A DNA stretch of 64,000 nucleotides. Source: Isoetes taiwanensis. Lineage: Eukaryota; Streptophyta; Lycopodiopsida; Isoetales; Isoetaceae. The notes beneath the pieces are model-generated. The model did no database searches. It saw only the letters and a list, made by a program, of their open reading frames with translations, and was not told the DNA's origin. The position numbers and the translations under genes were made by a program. The DNA is taken from positions 5,543,050-5,607,049 of the forward strand of contig JAJEKV010000066.1 of NCBI GenBank assembly GCA_021234155.1, read 5' to 3'. This document shows, piece after piece, positions 1 to 10,829 of the stretch (its first letter is position 1; the number at the start of each line of letters is the position of its first letter).

Positions 1-120
1 GTCGCTAAGTTTATATCCTAAGTTGCATCGTTTGAAGAGTGAAAGCAAAGATTTGGGAATGCTGTGATGCTTTCGCTTTGGCCTCGACTCTCCTATGTTT
101 TCCTCCTCTCCTTGGGGGCA

Positions 121-143
121 TTCTCGACTTCTGAAGTCGAGAA
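121..143. repeat. Palindrome TTCTCGACT/AGTCGAGAA, copy 1
   Basis: Arms TTCTCGACTT and AAGTCGAGAA flank a 3-nt centre. The same arms recur at 1869-1892, 2859-2884 and 2982-3015, with half or damaged copies near 1840-1860, 3152-3164 and 3922. It would form a strong short hairpin in DNA or RNA. Confidence 0.7.
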
Positions 144-199
144 ACCCCCGCATCCTCCTATTTAGTGTTTACCGGATGTTAGTAGATACTTTCATGCTC

Positions 200-1800
200 T
201 AACATTGGGACATTTATGAATGCAGCCCATATCGACCCGGATCATACACTTCGAAATTGATGGAAAGCATTGGGTTGTCCTCGGCCCTAAAGGAAACAGG
301 GCTCCCTGGGATAAGTGGAAGACCTTTGAGTCACTCTATAGATATGTTCTCACTGGAAGGCTGAAGATGATGAGGGGAGGATGAAGAGGAAAAGAAGAAG
401 AGAACACCAAGAAAGGGCGGGGGAGTCTCTCGGACCAATATGACCTCATACTTAGCACCGAAGTCAGGAGAAATGGACCGAGATATGGGCCCAATGGACA
501 AGAGGCAAGGGGACAAAGCAATGGGGAATTTCCATGCAAGCCGGACCCAAAGTTGTTCGATGAGGCAATTTATAAAAAGGATACGAGGGCCTGACCGACA
601 AGGAAACGCTTTTGATCTAGGCGTAATCCGGATGGAACAATCCCCGCTAAGGAAAAGTAGAAGCTCAAAAATGCGGGATACAAAGATTATGCCACAGTCC
701 CAAAAGAGATCTGGCGTTGGAGGAAGGCATCGGAGTTCTCGCAATGTTGCTTCCAATGAATACCATGACTTTGATTATTACAAGGAAAAGGCTGCCCTTG
801 ATGAGGAAGACATGAAGGAATTGAACCGGCGATGTCAACCCTACATCAACACCAAGCTAAAGCGTAGCCAAAAAACCCTTCCCTTCCCCGAAGCGTGCTA
901 TGGCAATTGAAGAAGAGGAAGCTTGGATTCGGGTGGTCCCATTTAAAAGGCCGATGATAGCTCCCCCATTCCTGGGTAACATTGGGACACAAGGGATTTG
1001 GTGGTCCGAACGGCACTGGCCCATGACACTATTTGCCATCAATATGATTGAAGACCCCACCCTTTTTATGAGAAAGTCGGACATAGAGCGTTGGTACAAG
1101 GCGGTGCGGACATGACCGACCTGGATACTTTCGGTTTCCTTTGTTTTTTGCATGCCGGCAATCGACAACCTTTGTCTCCCAATGGGAGCCGATATTAACT
1201 TCACCAACAAGATCTTGTACTCCATATCGAAAGCTTGAACATGAGTGTAGACTTGGCTTGCCGAAGGCACCAAGCTTTGCCAATATAGTTTTGGTTTTGG
1301 TTTCAAGATCGGGCTGTAGACTGGACAAGTGGTGGTCTAGCGAACATCATTATCCGACAAAGTTCATGATTTCAAGATGGAACCCCGGAAGGGGCGGCAG
1401 ATTTATGGAGGATGTGCCATCGATGGACAAAGTAAAAGCAATGATGGTGCGGCAGTGTCCTATACATAGAATTCCTATCCGCCAAGGGTTATCAAGTACT
1501 TCATAACCGCTTGGCGAGAAGAAGATCAAATTGTATCGCAGTGGTACATGAATGGCTCGTTCTCTCGGGGCTATCCGTATGGAATGAAACCTATATCCGT
1601 GGTTGGAAATAAGGACATGGTTGAAACCATTCGGTCATACACGGATGCGCTTCATGAGCATTTCAAAGGGAGGAAGACAAATGGAAGCGAAGGACAATGA
1701 TGACGAAGACAAACCCGAGGCGAGGGAGACAAACATGGCCAGGAGACGAATTTCGAGGGTTTAGGACCCTGAATCTTTGCGGGAACAAATTCTTGAGAAT
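200..1800 (+). pseudogene. Decayed ORF cluster, unrecognised protein
   Basis: Several short plus-strand frames succeed one another with protein-like composition but no continuous reading frame. Around 235-360 a frame reads HWVVLGPKGNRAPWDKW. At 440-910 a 156-residue frame contains EYHDFDYYKEKAALDEED. The phase then shifts to 900-1115 (GIWWSERHWPMTLFAINM), and again near 1120-1240 (DLDTFGFLCFLHAGNRQP). Another piece at about 1490-1680 reads KYFITAWREEDQIVSQWY. The switches suggest one long ancestral coding region broken by indels. I do not recognise the family. It lies just upstream of the FCP1-like relic and between copies of the same palindrome, so it may belong to one unit, possibly an integrated or mobile element. 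It is not claimed to be expressed. Confidence 0.35.
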
Positions 1801-1868
1801 CTGAAATTGAGGTGAGTTCACTTTGCTGTCTGGTGTTTCTAACTTCTGAAGTCGAGAAAACCTTTCCA

Positions 1869-1892
1869 TTCTCGACTCATGAAGTCGAGAAA
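1869..1892. repeat. Palindrome TTCTCGACT/AGTCGAGAA, copy 2
   Basis: Arms TTCTCGACT and AGTCGAGAA are separated by about five bases. A damaged sister copy lies 20-30 bp upstream, at about 1838-1859. It sits between the decayed frames and the FCP1-like relic. Confidence 0.65.
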
Positions 1893-2084
1893 ACTTCGCT
1901 TCCTATCGACACATCTCTCATTATTTCGGGAACATCGAGCCTAGCGACTCGGATCATTGTCAATATCTAGTGGCGGTTCACGTCTTGAGGACACCGTACA
2001 CCCCAAAGACAATAAAGAGCAAGACACCGGGGACACGAAAGGTCTGAAAAATTAATGATCCGCGATATGGATCCCGACCAACCG

Positions 2085-2755
2085 AAATATGGTCCGAGCC
2101 AAACTCCAACCGGGATCAAATTTGGTCCCACGAAGCTTGTAATATTTGGCGTCAATGGAGTATTAGCTGCGGTATACCACGATAAAAGACGCCCCTCGAG
2201 CTTAACACCTCGCAGATCGAAGACGAAAAACGGAGCATAAAATCGTGTATCCGGAGGCCTAGTGCAAAGGAAATTGTTGAATGGTGCCAGGCGGGGATTG
2301 AAGTGGGCATATGGTCTTGTATGGCAAAGAAAAATATTGTCAATGTTCTTGGTGTTCTCGGCCTTCCGGTTTGAAGTTCAAGTTCGTTTGGGAAACGAAA
2401 GGGTCGAGCATGTGTCGGACCTCGATCCAGCCATCACAAAGGGGAAGCCTATTATGGTGAAAAGGCTGGACAGGTCCCGACTATGGCAAACACAACAGCC
2501 GATCATAGGCGACTCCGCCTACAAGTGCTATCATAACTCGCAAAATACAATCCTTGCTAAGGCATATCGACCTGAAGAGTATGAGACGGATAGGTGGTTG
2601 TCTTTCGGACTTTGTCCTGACTTGGCGGAATCCCTTTTTGCCATTCTTGTCGCCGATGTGATTAGGAACTATCCGAGCCTCACGGAACCCGATCCAGAGA
2701 GCAAGGCGATCATGAAAGCTATGGACGACAAATATTATGGTGATCAAGAAGAGTG
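2085..2755 (+). pseudogene. Relic of FCP1/NIF-type HAD phosphatase domain
   Basis: Three frames laid end to end follow the order of a plant FCP1-like (NLI-interacting-factor-like) phosphatase domain. The first, at about 2130-2185, reads KLVIFGVNGVLAAVYHDK, matching the family's LLVLDxNGxL catalytic start. The second, at about 2240-2345, reads RPSAKEIVEWCQAGIEVGIW followed by SCMAKKN, matching the RPxxxEFLxxCxxxFxVGVWSSxxKKN block. A fragment KFVWE follows. The third, at 2262-2756, gives GDSAYKCYHNSQNTILAKAY, matching DDSPYKAxxNPxxTAIFPxxY. In the family, the first Asp of the DxN/DxD motif and the Asp pair before SPYK bind Mg and act in phosphoryl transfer. Here the nucleophile position is Gly (FGVNG) and the later pair is GD. 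With at least two frame changes it is almost certainly non-functional. Confidence 0.6.
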
Positions 2756-2858
2756 ACCTCTGCTTTCAGATAGTCAAATTGTGTGAATATTGTAAACAAA
2801 CGTGAACAAATGTACTACATTTTGTAATGAATATACTTGTATATTGAGTTTTCGCTTG

Positions 2859-2884
2859 CTTTCTCGACTTGCGAGTCGAGAAAG
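2859..2884. repeat. Palindrome TTCTCGACT/AGTCGAGAA, copy 3
   Basis: CTTTCTCGACT and AGTCGAGAAAG arms surround TGCG. It lies about 100 bp after the end of the FCP1-like relic. Confidence 0.7.
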
Positions 2885-2905
2885 GCATGCTTGTCCTGTT
2901 GATGA

Positions 2906-3127
2906 AACCATTTGTATGTTTGTTTGTGTGACTGGATGCAGCCACAATCTATTATGATAATGGTTGTACATTGGGTTTCCTGGGCCTTTCTCGACTCGCG
3001 AGTCGAGAAAGGCCCGGAAAAGTCAAAGTACAACCATTCTCATTAGAATATGGTTGCATCCAATCACACACGGAAGCATACAAATGGTGTGGTTGCATCC
3101 AATCACACACGGAAGCATACAAATGGT
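2906..3127. repeat. Direct and inverted repeat cluster
   Basis: A 39-bp unit beginning GGTTGCATCCAATCACACAC occurs twice in tandem at 3051-3089 and 3090-3127. A reverse-complement relative lies at about 2906-2945 (it reads GTGACTGGATGCAGCCAC on the plus strand). A weaker inverted piece is at about 3185-3205. The perfect palindrome 2982-3015 lies between the inverted arms. Confidence 0.6.
2982..3015. repeat. Perfect 34-bp palindrome
   Basis: The left half GGGCCTTTCTCGACTCG (2982-2998) is the exact reverse complement of 2999-3015, with no loop. It is the longest member of the TTCTCGACT...AGTCGAGAA set in the first 3.1 kb. Confidence 0.85.
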
Positions 3128-3255
3128 TTTCGTCAGCGAGAGATAGCGTGCCTTTCTCGACTTCGTGAAAGACACTACTTCCCACGTCATTGGATGCAGT
3201 TGTATGGAATGAATGTTCTCCATTGTAATTTGATTTCAACATTCTTTTCTTCGTT

Positions 3256-3597
3256 TTGACTAATGGCACCGTAATTGTTAATCATAGACTCTCCTTGCTC
3301 GGTGTGGTTCGTGCACGCATCAAACACCGGCCACGCATCCCTCGGGCATCGCGAGAGACCGCTCCAGGTGACGCAGATCCGCTCAAGGCGGGAAGAAATA
3401 CCGCTCGGCACAGATCCGGGCCACGCTACACTCTTGCCGGCCTTTGGGATAAGGTTGCTTTCGTGAATTCGGGCGCCATGCACACCACGGGGATAAAGAA
3501 CACGCGAAGAAATTTGAGGCAGTCCGAGGAAGCTCAAAGCATCTTGCAAGCATTGTATAACATCCACCGGAGGTTGGGGAAGGAGCATATTCGATGA
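3256..3597 (+). CDS. Hypothetical 113-residue ORF
   Basis: An uninterrupted plus-strand frame encodes a basic protein containing GLWDKVAFVNSGAMHTTG and a helical tail rich in Arg, Glu and Gln. No family is recognised. It follows the palindrome cluster and precedes a LINE tail. It may be another piece of the decayed coding block at the left edge rather than a gene. The only support is length and composition. Confidence 0.2.
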   Translation: MTNGTVIVNHRLSLLGVVRARIKHRPRIPRASRETAPGDADPLKAGRNTARHRSGPRYTLAGLWDKVAFVNSGAMHTTGIKNTRRNLRQSEEAQSILQALYNIHRRLGKEHIR

Positions 3598-4062
3598 AAA
3601 AGCCGGAGGCGAGTGGAGAAGTCGGGTGGGACAGTCGGCGGTAGCTCGAGGCACCTCCACGTGAGGCATTCCACACTCTTCCGGGTTGCCCCAAGGCTTA
3701 CGGTCGGCGTGAAGAAACCCGCGCTGCTAAGTTAATCCCCTAAGGTGGACCACCTACCAAGATGATGTAATCGTAGTGACAAAGAAGACCGCCATGGTCT
3801 CTGCGTCCGATGTAAAATACATTGTACCTATTCAATTTATTAATAAAAATTCTTTTTCAACTAGAGCTTTGGTTTCAATCTTTAATGAATTTCCTTTGTT
3901 TCAGTTGCATTTTGTTCTTGTTCTCGACTCGCTATCCAGGGATAACTGGAGGAAAGCTTCGATGCAGAGTTCTAGACATAAATTCGAATTAAGGATAGTT
4001 CTTGGGTCGGGGTGCTCCTTTTCGTGTAAATTAACAGAGTTCCGAAAACAAATGGGAATGGA

Positions 4063-4411
4063 ATGAGTCCCACTTTAATTAAATACGACTTCTTAGCTTC
4101 AGATTGGTTGTTGTGGTCTTTTTGGGAAAGAAGGCGGTTGTGTATCTTCAAAGGCTTATCAATTAGTGTCGACCAACTTCTTTACGAGGCGCAAGACAGA
4201 TTGGTGAAGGCATACCTATGTTCTCAGCTTGCTCCTAAGAAAAAAAGTTTGATTTTTAAGGAATATTTGGGTATCTTATCCTATGCATAGACAGGTGGCT
4301 GCATTAAGTGGATTATCTTTATCTACTGAGATTTTATTCCTGTTTCTGCATCTATGTGTGTACTTCTTCTGGAATATTAAATAAGAGTTTGTCGTCCTTA
4401 AAAAAAAAAAA
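4063..4411 (+). mobile_element. 5'-truncated LINE, 3' end with poly(A)
   Basis: The frame 4063-4290 encodes a tail with WERRRLCIFKGLSISVDQLL then DRLVKAYLCSQLAPKKKS, typical of the C-terminal region of plant LINE reverse-transcriptase polyproteins. It ends in a stop, about 110 bp of 3' UTR and 12 A residues (4400-4411). The same protein end (DRIAKAYHCSSLAPTK), UTR and A tail recur at 63090-63357. Two independent copies ending in poly(A) at the equivalent point support a LINE family. Everything 5' of the last domain is missing, the usual result of incomplete reverse transcription. Confidence 0.65.
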
Positions 4412-4419
4412 CTTGATGC

Positions 4420-5520
4420 ATAAGAAACCTGTCATGTAAGTTACCTGTAATTCTCATTCTGTATCGTATGTATGACAAGCCATGTCCATATGAATCAGGA
4501 CTAGATTGGGAGGATCTGCATAGTACTTGAAACACAAAAACCTTATGATCATGAGAACCAGCTGGCACCATACTTACTAGGTATGTGTTCAGGCTGAAGC
4601 AGTTTGAAAGCTGGGCTGGTATTGTTCCAGAACGTGAATTGTACTCCAATAACCTGCACATAGATATGTAATTTGATTAGAACACTGATAAAGTCACTCA
4701 AGCATTAATCCAAAATTTTATTTTGGTTTGCTTATAGGGCAATAAGTGTTTGCAATTGCCCCAACTCCAGAGATATGCTCCCAGTTAAATGTTGTGTAAA
4801 AGACCCACGGACAATCATTTCTTCTAGATTACTATGTTATAACATAAAAGCAAATAGAGTGCATGGAATGCAAACTTACAAAAATTACTTCTTAACATGC
4901 CAAATTCTGCTAGACTTCGTCCAGCTTGTTTGTTATTTTGTAAGATGCTATAAGAGGACGGAAACCAAGACTTTATCTAATTTGATGCTCTTTAAGTAAA
5001 TATTAGCATCAAATTGGAGATGACTTACAGAGTAACATAGATGCTCCAAATCACCTAATGAATCTGGAATTGTCCCTATAATGATATTAATGGAGATGTC
5101 CCTGACGAGGGATACATAAGAACTGTCAATAATGCAAACCTAGCAACATTTAGGACTTCATATACAAGCACATTCCTTGCAAGCTATTGCCCCAAGTCAT
5201 TAGGGATGCTGCCACTGAAGTAATTGTTGCATATATTTCCGTATAGAAACATTCAAAGAAATCTGAAATCTTCATGGATATGTACATTACATGTACCATA
5301 TTTCTTACAAATAAGTTTCTGTCAAGCATTTGAAGCTCAGATGGAATGCTTCCATCAAATTAATCCCATGCACATTGCTGCAAAGAAAATAGCTTGTTAG
5401 ATTGGCTCTATCAGACTCAAGGAACTATTAGCCCTATCTTAGATCATGCTTTTTTATTCTCTTACAGTTCAAATCGTTGAGGCTACTAAGCTGAAATGGT
5501 CTCTATCCCTTGAGCTTATT
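4420..5520 (-). pseudogene. ERECTA-like LRR receptor gene relic
   Basis: Read on the minus strand from high to low coordinates, single leucine-rich repeats appear one per exon-sized block, about 110-300 bp apart. They are: about 5350 (GSIPSELQMLDRN), about 5210 (NYFSGSIPNDLGQ), about 5080-5030 (GTIPDSLGDLEHL), about 4790-4740 (LTGSISLELGQLQTL) and about 4660-4560 (SGTIPAQLSNCFSLNTYL, followed by a GTAAGT donor). A following SSPDSYGHGLSY resembles the SPDSFxGNPGLC end of the ectodomain. One-LRR-per-exon structure and the SLGDLEHL repeat are characteristic of ERECTA-family receptor kinases. The order and phrases fit the last ectodomain repeats. No kinase domain, signal peptide or continuous frame is visible, so this is a fragment. 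Another class XIII/XI LRR kinase is possible. Confidence 0.5.
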
Positions 5521-5529
5521 ATCATTTGA

Positions 5530-7798
5530 GATGGTATTTAACTGGTTGCAGAATGCACACATAATAAGAAAATCTTGCAGTGCAGTATGTGGCATATGTT
5601 CCAGTGCCAACACGCCTTTTCAGCTCGGGAACATGTTGGATTCTAGGGCTTTTGCGGAGCACCAAACTCATGCTGGGTCCCTGTATTTTACGCCGTCCCT
5701 GTATTGTGCAAAGGGGAAGCTTATAGAACAACTAAATCCAAATCTTCCATCGATTACATGAATTTTTGCGCAGCTGTTCGAAAAGCAAGGCGAAAGAACT
5801 CTTCAGCAGGGTTGCCATCGCTCGACTCAAACTCCGGCTGACGTGGGTGTGGAAGAAAATCAGGTTTGTGGGTGACGTGGGTGCCCACGTGGACAGGAAA
5901 ATCGTGCAATTCTGCTAAAAATATGCTAAAAAAATAGAATTGAGTTGAATTGAATTGAAAAGGACGATCTGCATAGTGTATCCAACTAGCAAGTATACCA
6001 GAGGTACAAAGTTGGTGTACAAACGTATCTTACAAGGAGATAGGATGCTTATAAGATTATGGAAAGTGGGGAGCCGATATCACACTGTTGTAGAGTACCC
6101 TTCACATGCATTCTGAGTAAACCTAAGGTAAAGGCCTGACAAAACCCTAGGGCTCAAATAATGGAGCTCTCAAATCATATGGCTATGGCGGTTCCGGTCC
6201 AGGGATAAGTGTCCCTTCAGGTGGAACAAAACTAGGAATTCTGACTCGCTGGTACAATTTTTGGCAGAAGATCACACCCTAACACGGCGCAGAAGAAGGC
6301 TGTTGCTTTCGGATTTATGAATGAGGGCCGATTTTTTTTTAGCATCTAGGTTTTAGATTTAATCATTTTGCTTCTTATTCACGGATTTGCTTGTCTTTAT
6401 ACGCAGTTTGCTTATATTACTTTCTTTAAGTAACCACTCCCCTTGCTAGTTATGCAGGCATCAGATCTGTCTTTTTCTCTAGGTTATGGGGTGTGGTTTT
6501 GGGTTTTCTAGGGTTCTTCCTTCCAGATTGCAAGTGCTCTTCAAATGTTGACATCTGTGAAGGAAATTTGAGCAGAACGTACCAATTCTAGTACCATTTT
6601 TATGAGCAATAAAGGAGCTGTTAGCAGAAGGTTACCCATTTTAGTACCATTTTTATCAGCAATTGGACCTGTTTAGCAAGATCTAAGCATTCTTAGTGCT
6701 GTTTAACAAGACCTTAGTTGCCTTTATTTAAGATTTTTTGGACATAGGAATGGTGCATTCTTCAGGGCTATTTCTGACATCCTAAGTGGAGTTTTGTAAC
6801 CTCGTGAATTTGAGTTGGAATTGATGGCTTAGTGAAAACACTTTTATAAACCTTTTAGTGATGTTTACAAACATGATTTATAACTATAAGTGCTTTTTAG
6901 CGTACTTCCTACAGATCAGGCAAAAATGTGGGTGATATTCTCCACAGCACTTGCATAGCAGGCAGTATCAGTTCTTGTCGATTTCTGTTCTTTGGCTGTG
7001 GAACGTGGTCATAAATGCCAATTAATGCAAAGTGGGCTGCTAGGGCGACCACTTTTAGAAGAAACTTCCATCAATTCTGCCATTGACTAAGATCTTGAAG
7101 GGTGTAAATTCGTGGGATATGAAGCTTTTGTAGTTGGTGCAAGGGATTAATCTGTCACAGACTGCAGATCATGACATAACGAGCATATTTTGCTCTACCT
7201 TCCTCATTTCTTTGTCTCATGAAAGCAATCTGTTATGGACCTTAATTCACACGTTTTTTTTCTCTCCTTTTTTCTTCAGAAGAAAGGTTTCTAACAAGAT
7301 ATCAGGTTGATGCATTTTAAAGAAAAACCCATGAATATTTTCCTCCAAATTCATAAACCCACATTTCCTCAACTCTAATTTATCAAAGGCAAAGTTCTTT
7401 CCTCCAAAATGCTGGTACTACTTACAGATCAGTCTGTCTGTCTCAGACTTAGAACTACAACGTCAGAAGGGCCAACTTTTGACGAACTCAAGTCCCTATC
7501 AAGCCTAAGGCTGTAAATGAAAGCCAATTTTTAGGTCCAAGGTACTAGTGCCAAAATTTGCAGGAAAAATGATCCACAAAAAATGGATCTAGACTCTGCC
7601 AACTATAAGGATCTTAAGATGCTGAACTCTTTTTGTTTATGAGTCCAGAAAGCCAACGGACTAGAAGGAGGATCTGGGCTGTAATTCAAGGCAAAAGAGG
7701 TGCAACGGATTGAGTACTAAGACAGCTCCACTTCTGAGAAATAATGGAGCCTGATAAGTTGTAAGAGCTCACATTTTGGGGTCAGGCCTCTCTTTTCG
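5530..7798. other. No gene recognised
   Basis: Only short chance frames and AT-rich sequence are visible. The stretch may carry more eroded LRR-gene sequence at its left end and the MYB promoter at its right end, but nothing diagnostic was found. Confidence 0.4.
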
Positions 7799-7807
7799 TG
7801 TATAAAC
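7799..7807 (+). promoter_or_regulatory. Possible TATA box of the MYB gene
   Basis: GTGTATAAA lies about 350 bp upstream of the MYB start codon, in a sensible position for a promoter with a 5' UTR of about 320 bp. The call rests on the motif and spacing only. Confidence 0.3.
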
Positions 7808-8154
7808 TTGTTTGTCAGAGAGCTCTAGTTCAGTACGCTACTAGACCACCGGAATTGACAGAATAGGCAGTCAGTCTGTGTCTTCCACTTCTTCCTCTCG
7901 TTTTTTGACCCCTAATTTGCCCTCTACAATACCAGAACAATCATCCTTGCTTCAGAATCATTTGTGGGCGGGCCGGAATTCATCATTCCTGGCTATCTTT
8001 GCAAAAATCCTTGCAAATCCTTGTGAGTTAAATCCTTGCTGCAGCGGCAGCGTTTGTTGGGCGGTTTTTTTTTGTTGAGCAGAAAAGCTTGCTGCAGCGG
8101 CAGCAAGTATACGATTGATTTAATCCAAGGTTTTGTTCGATCGAGTGTTCAATC

Positions 8155-9680
8155 ATGGGCCGGGCCCCATGCTGTGAGAAAGTCGGTCTTAACAGAGGCC
8201 CCTGGACTCGCGAAGAAGATCTTCTTCTAACGCAGTATATCAACGAACACGGCGAAGGAGCCTGGCGTACCTTGCCCAAAGCTGCAGGTTATATTCCCTG
8301 CAAAATCAGTATATTTTATGTCTGATCCTGTCGTTAATCTGCTTCGTATTTTTTGTTTCGACGTTTGATTCAGGCCTCCGGCGTTGCGGCAAGAGCTGTC
8401 GATTGCGCTGGATCAACTACCTCAGGCCTGATATTAAGCACGGAAATATTTCCGAGGAAGAAGACCAGATGATTATCAAGCTGCATTCTTTGCTTGGAAA
8501 TAGGTGGGCTATGCAGATTATTTTCTATTGGGTTGTATGAATTGCAGCCTGTTTTAGTTCGATTTTCTGAATCGTGCTCCTTCCGGCGCTGCCGGTTGAT
8601 TTTTTTCATTTTTTTTTTCCTCCTTACAAATTGGAGCAGATTTTTGTGTCGTTTTTTGGTTGGGATTTCTGGGTTTTGTCTGGGTGATAAGGATGATGCT
8701 AACTTGCAGCAGATTATGGACGGTTTTCGACTTTGGCCGGTTATTTTCTCGGCAGATTTAGAGCGTTTTGTGCAGATTATATGTTTTCGTTCCTGGGGCT
8801 TTCGCCGACTCAGAATATGCAGCAGACCATGACCTGATCATCTCGCTTCTGAAGAATGCGGTTATTCTTGAGCAGATCGTGAGTCTCCGATCCAGTTTTC
8901 TTCGAACACTTCAGGACCTGATTTTGCTGTTGGTCATGAAGATCACGTCCATTTTGTCTGCGTCAAAATGATCATGGATTTGATTTTCATAGGCGAAATT
9001 GTGATTCGACAACTTTATTGAAGGGTGGACCAGATTATGACAGATTTGCATGATGCAGGTGGTCGCTAATTGCCGCGCGGCTGCCGGGAAGAACAGACAA
9101 CGAAATCAAAAACCACTGGAACACGCATCTGAAGAAAAAGCTTCGGAACATGGGCATAGATCCGCAATCGCACTGCCCGATCGAGCAGAATGGAGCAGGC
9201 AGCAGCAGCAGCTCCGGAATCAATTACTCAAATCCGAGGGCGCCGTGCTTCCAAGACACGCTCGAGTCTCTAACGCTAGAATCCAGATCGCCCAAAACGC
9301 TGCAGGATCTCCCGATCGATCAATCGGGCTGCAGCGCGTTCAAAAAATACAGCAAATCCGACAAATCGGCCTCCAAAGACGAAGATCTGGAGCAGCTTTG
9401 CAGCTGCGAATCGCATGGGTTTTCCACCGAAGAACATGCAGAAGATCTGACGGCTGTGAGCGACGCAGCCGACAGCAGCCCGCGAGATCTGGCCCCTTCG
9501 TTTTCGTGTGAGCTTTGCCCCGTTACTGTGTATTGGGGTGGAAAACAGGATGCTTCCACTTCTAGCCTTTTGCTTAATATTATGCATTCTGATGTCTCTT
9601 GGGATGTTGAAATCCTTCATCCTATTGATAACTTGGATCAGCCTAACCCTGCCAGTGCTGACCTCTGGGGTTGTAATTAG
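8155..9680 (+). CDS. R2R3-MYB transcription factor, three exons
   Basis: Exons 8155-8287, 8374-8503 and 9059-9680 join into an 885-bp reading frame (294 residues). All junctions are GT-AG, with the 133- and 130-bp first exons typical of plant R2R3-MYBs. The protein starts [12 protein letters not shown]. The R2 repeat carries its three Trp ([22 protein letters not shown]). R3 has Ile in place of the first Trp (GNISEEED), then [20 protein letters not shown] and [12 protein letters not shown]. The third helices bind MYB-core DNA sites; the protein would act in the nucleus. The tail is Ser- and acid-rich, possibly activating, and ends ADLWGCN. The R2R3 domain resembles flavonoid-type subgroups (S5/S7), but the C-terminal motif was not recognised. 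The bHLH-contact signature in R3 has QM where [DE]L is usual, so bHLH partnership is doubtful. No breaks are seen. Confidence 0.92.
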
Positions 9681-10454
9681 ACCTAGGCCTCTCCTCTTTT
9701 GGTTTTCTTCCTTTTTGTCCCTTATAATCCCTTACATGTATCACCCCCTTTATATATTTCCCTTTTTGCCTTGCCTTTGTATTTCTTTTAGTCCAATTCA
9801 ATTCATTGTGCCTTGTATTTTCTCCTATCATACAACAATCTTCCACCCATTCTCCTTTCATGTCTCTATTGTTCTCGCTCTCCTTCCATGTTCTTCATTG
9901 CTAAGTGTTATGTTATTACCACAATATGAGCGACTGAAATGGTCTATCCAAATTAAGCTCATGCTTTGCTAAAGTTTAGAGTCAGTCGTTGATTGCCATA
10001 TTCTTGTTTTTCTACAGTTATACTTCCAAAATGATGACACTGGGTTTTGAACAATTGAAACATAAATCCTTACACACACTCTGATGTTTTCCATGGTTCT
10101 TCATTTCATAGTCTTCTTTTGTGCACATACCAAAGATATGAAATGATAGATGGAAATCATAACAATTATTAAATCTCTACTATGAACTGAAGACGGAGGA
10201 GGATTTGAACAAACCCTTTGCATCATTCTTATAAGTGATATGCATCAGTATGTCTTGCATGAGTACTGACCAAATATGTGGTAAGGTAAACTAATCGATA
10301 ACTTCAATGTCAAAAGCAAAGTTCACTATTCCAGCTTGTAATTCAAATATGTCAATGAAGTTGCAGTGAAAGTCAAGGAAGGTCCTTATATGCAAAGTGT
10401 AGTGGAGTCATATGAATAAATATTTCGGATTTTATATCCTTCTTTGATGTTTGT
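9681..10454. other. Intergenic, no gene recognised
   Basis: T-rich sequence follows the MYB stop, probably its 3' UTR at first, then AT-rich spacer up to the inverted repeat at 10459. No open frame with protein-like composition was seen. Confidence 0.5.
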
Positions 10455-10458
10455 CGTC

Positions 10459-10485
10459 GGGTGTTTTTTTAATTGAGGTGTACAA
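10459..10485 (+). repeat. Left terminal inverted repeat
   Basis: 27 bp starting GGGTGTTTTTTTAATTGAGG. It matches the right end at 26 of 27 positions in reverse complement. CGTC precedes it. Confidence 0.7.
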
Positions 10486-10829
10486 AAACGCAAAATTTCA
10501 GCACTTCATCAGCACCTATATTTTGGTGTTGGTTCGCTTACGAGACGGGCGTGTTGAAGTTTTGAAGTGTGCCAGGACGGGCGTATTGAAGTTTTGCTAC
10601 GGCCAGTCTAAAGTGTCAGGTACGGTCTGGTGTAGGGCTGTAGCAGAGCTTCGATTTCTGCGCGCGAAATGATCGAACATGCAGATAATCATTCGAACTG
10701 GTCGTAAACTTTTAATTCCCTTCCATTTCGAATTCCAAACCGCCTCCTTGCTTCCTCGAAGCCGATTCCTTGCTTGATCGATTCCTTGCTTGCTTGCTTG
10801 CTCGAAGCCGATTTCTTTAAGCTTCTTCG

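Noticed and set aside
331-756. 141-residue minus-strand ORF
   Set aside because: Overlaps the better plus-strand frame at 440-910; composition is that of an antisense shadow.
9592-9695. MYB 3' end as a transposon-derived tail because TAGACCTAGGCCTCTCC also occurs near 24130
   Set aside because: The shared string is short and begins at the stop codon; the preceding coding sequence shows no repeat relation.
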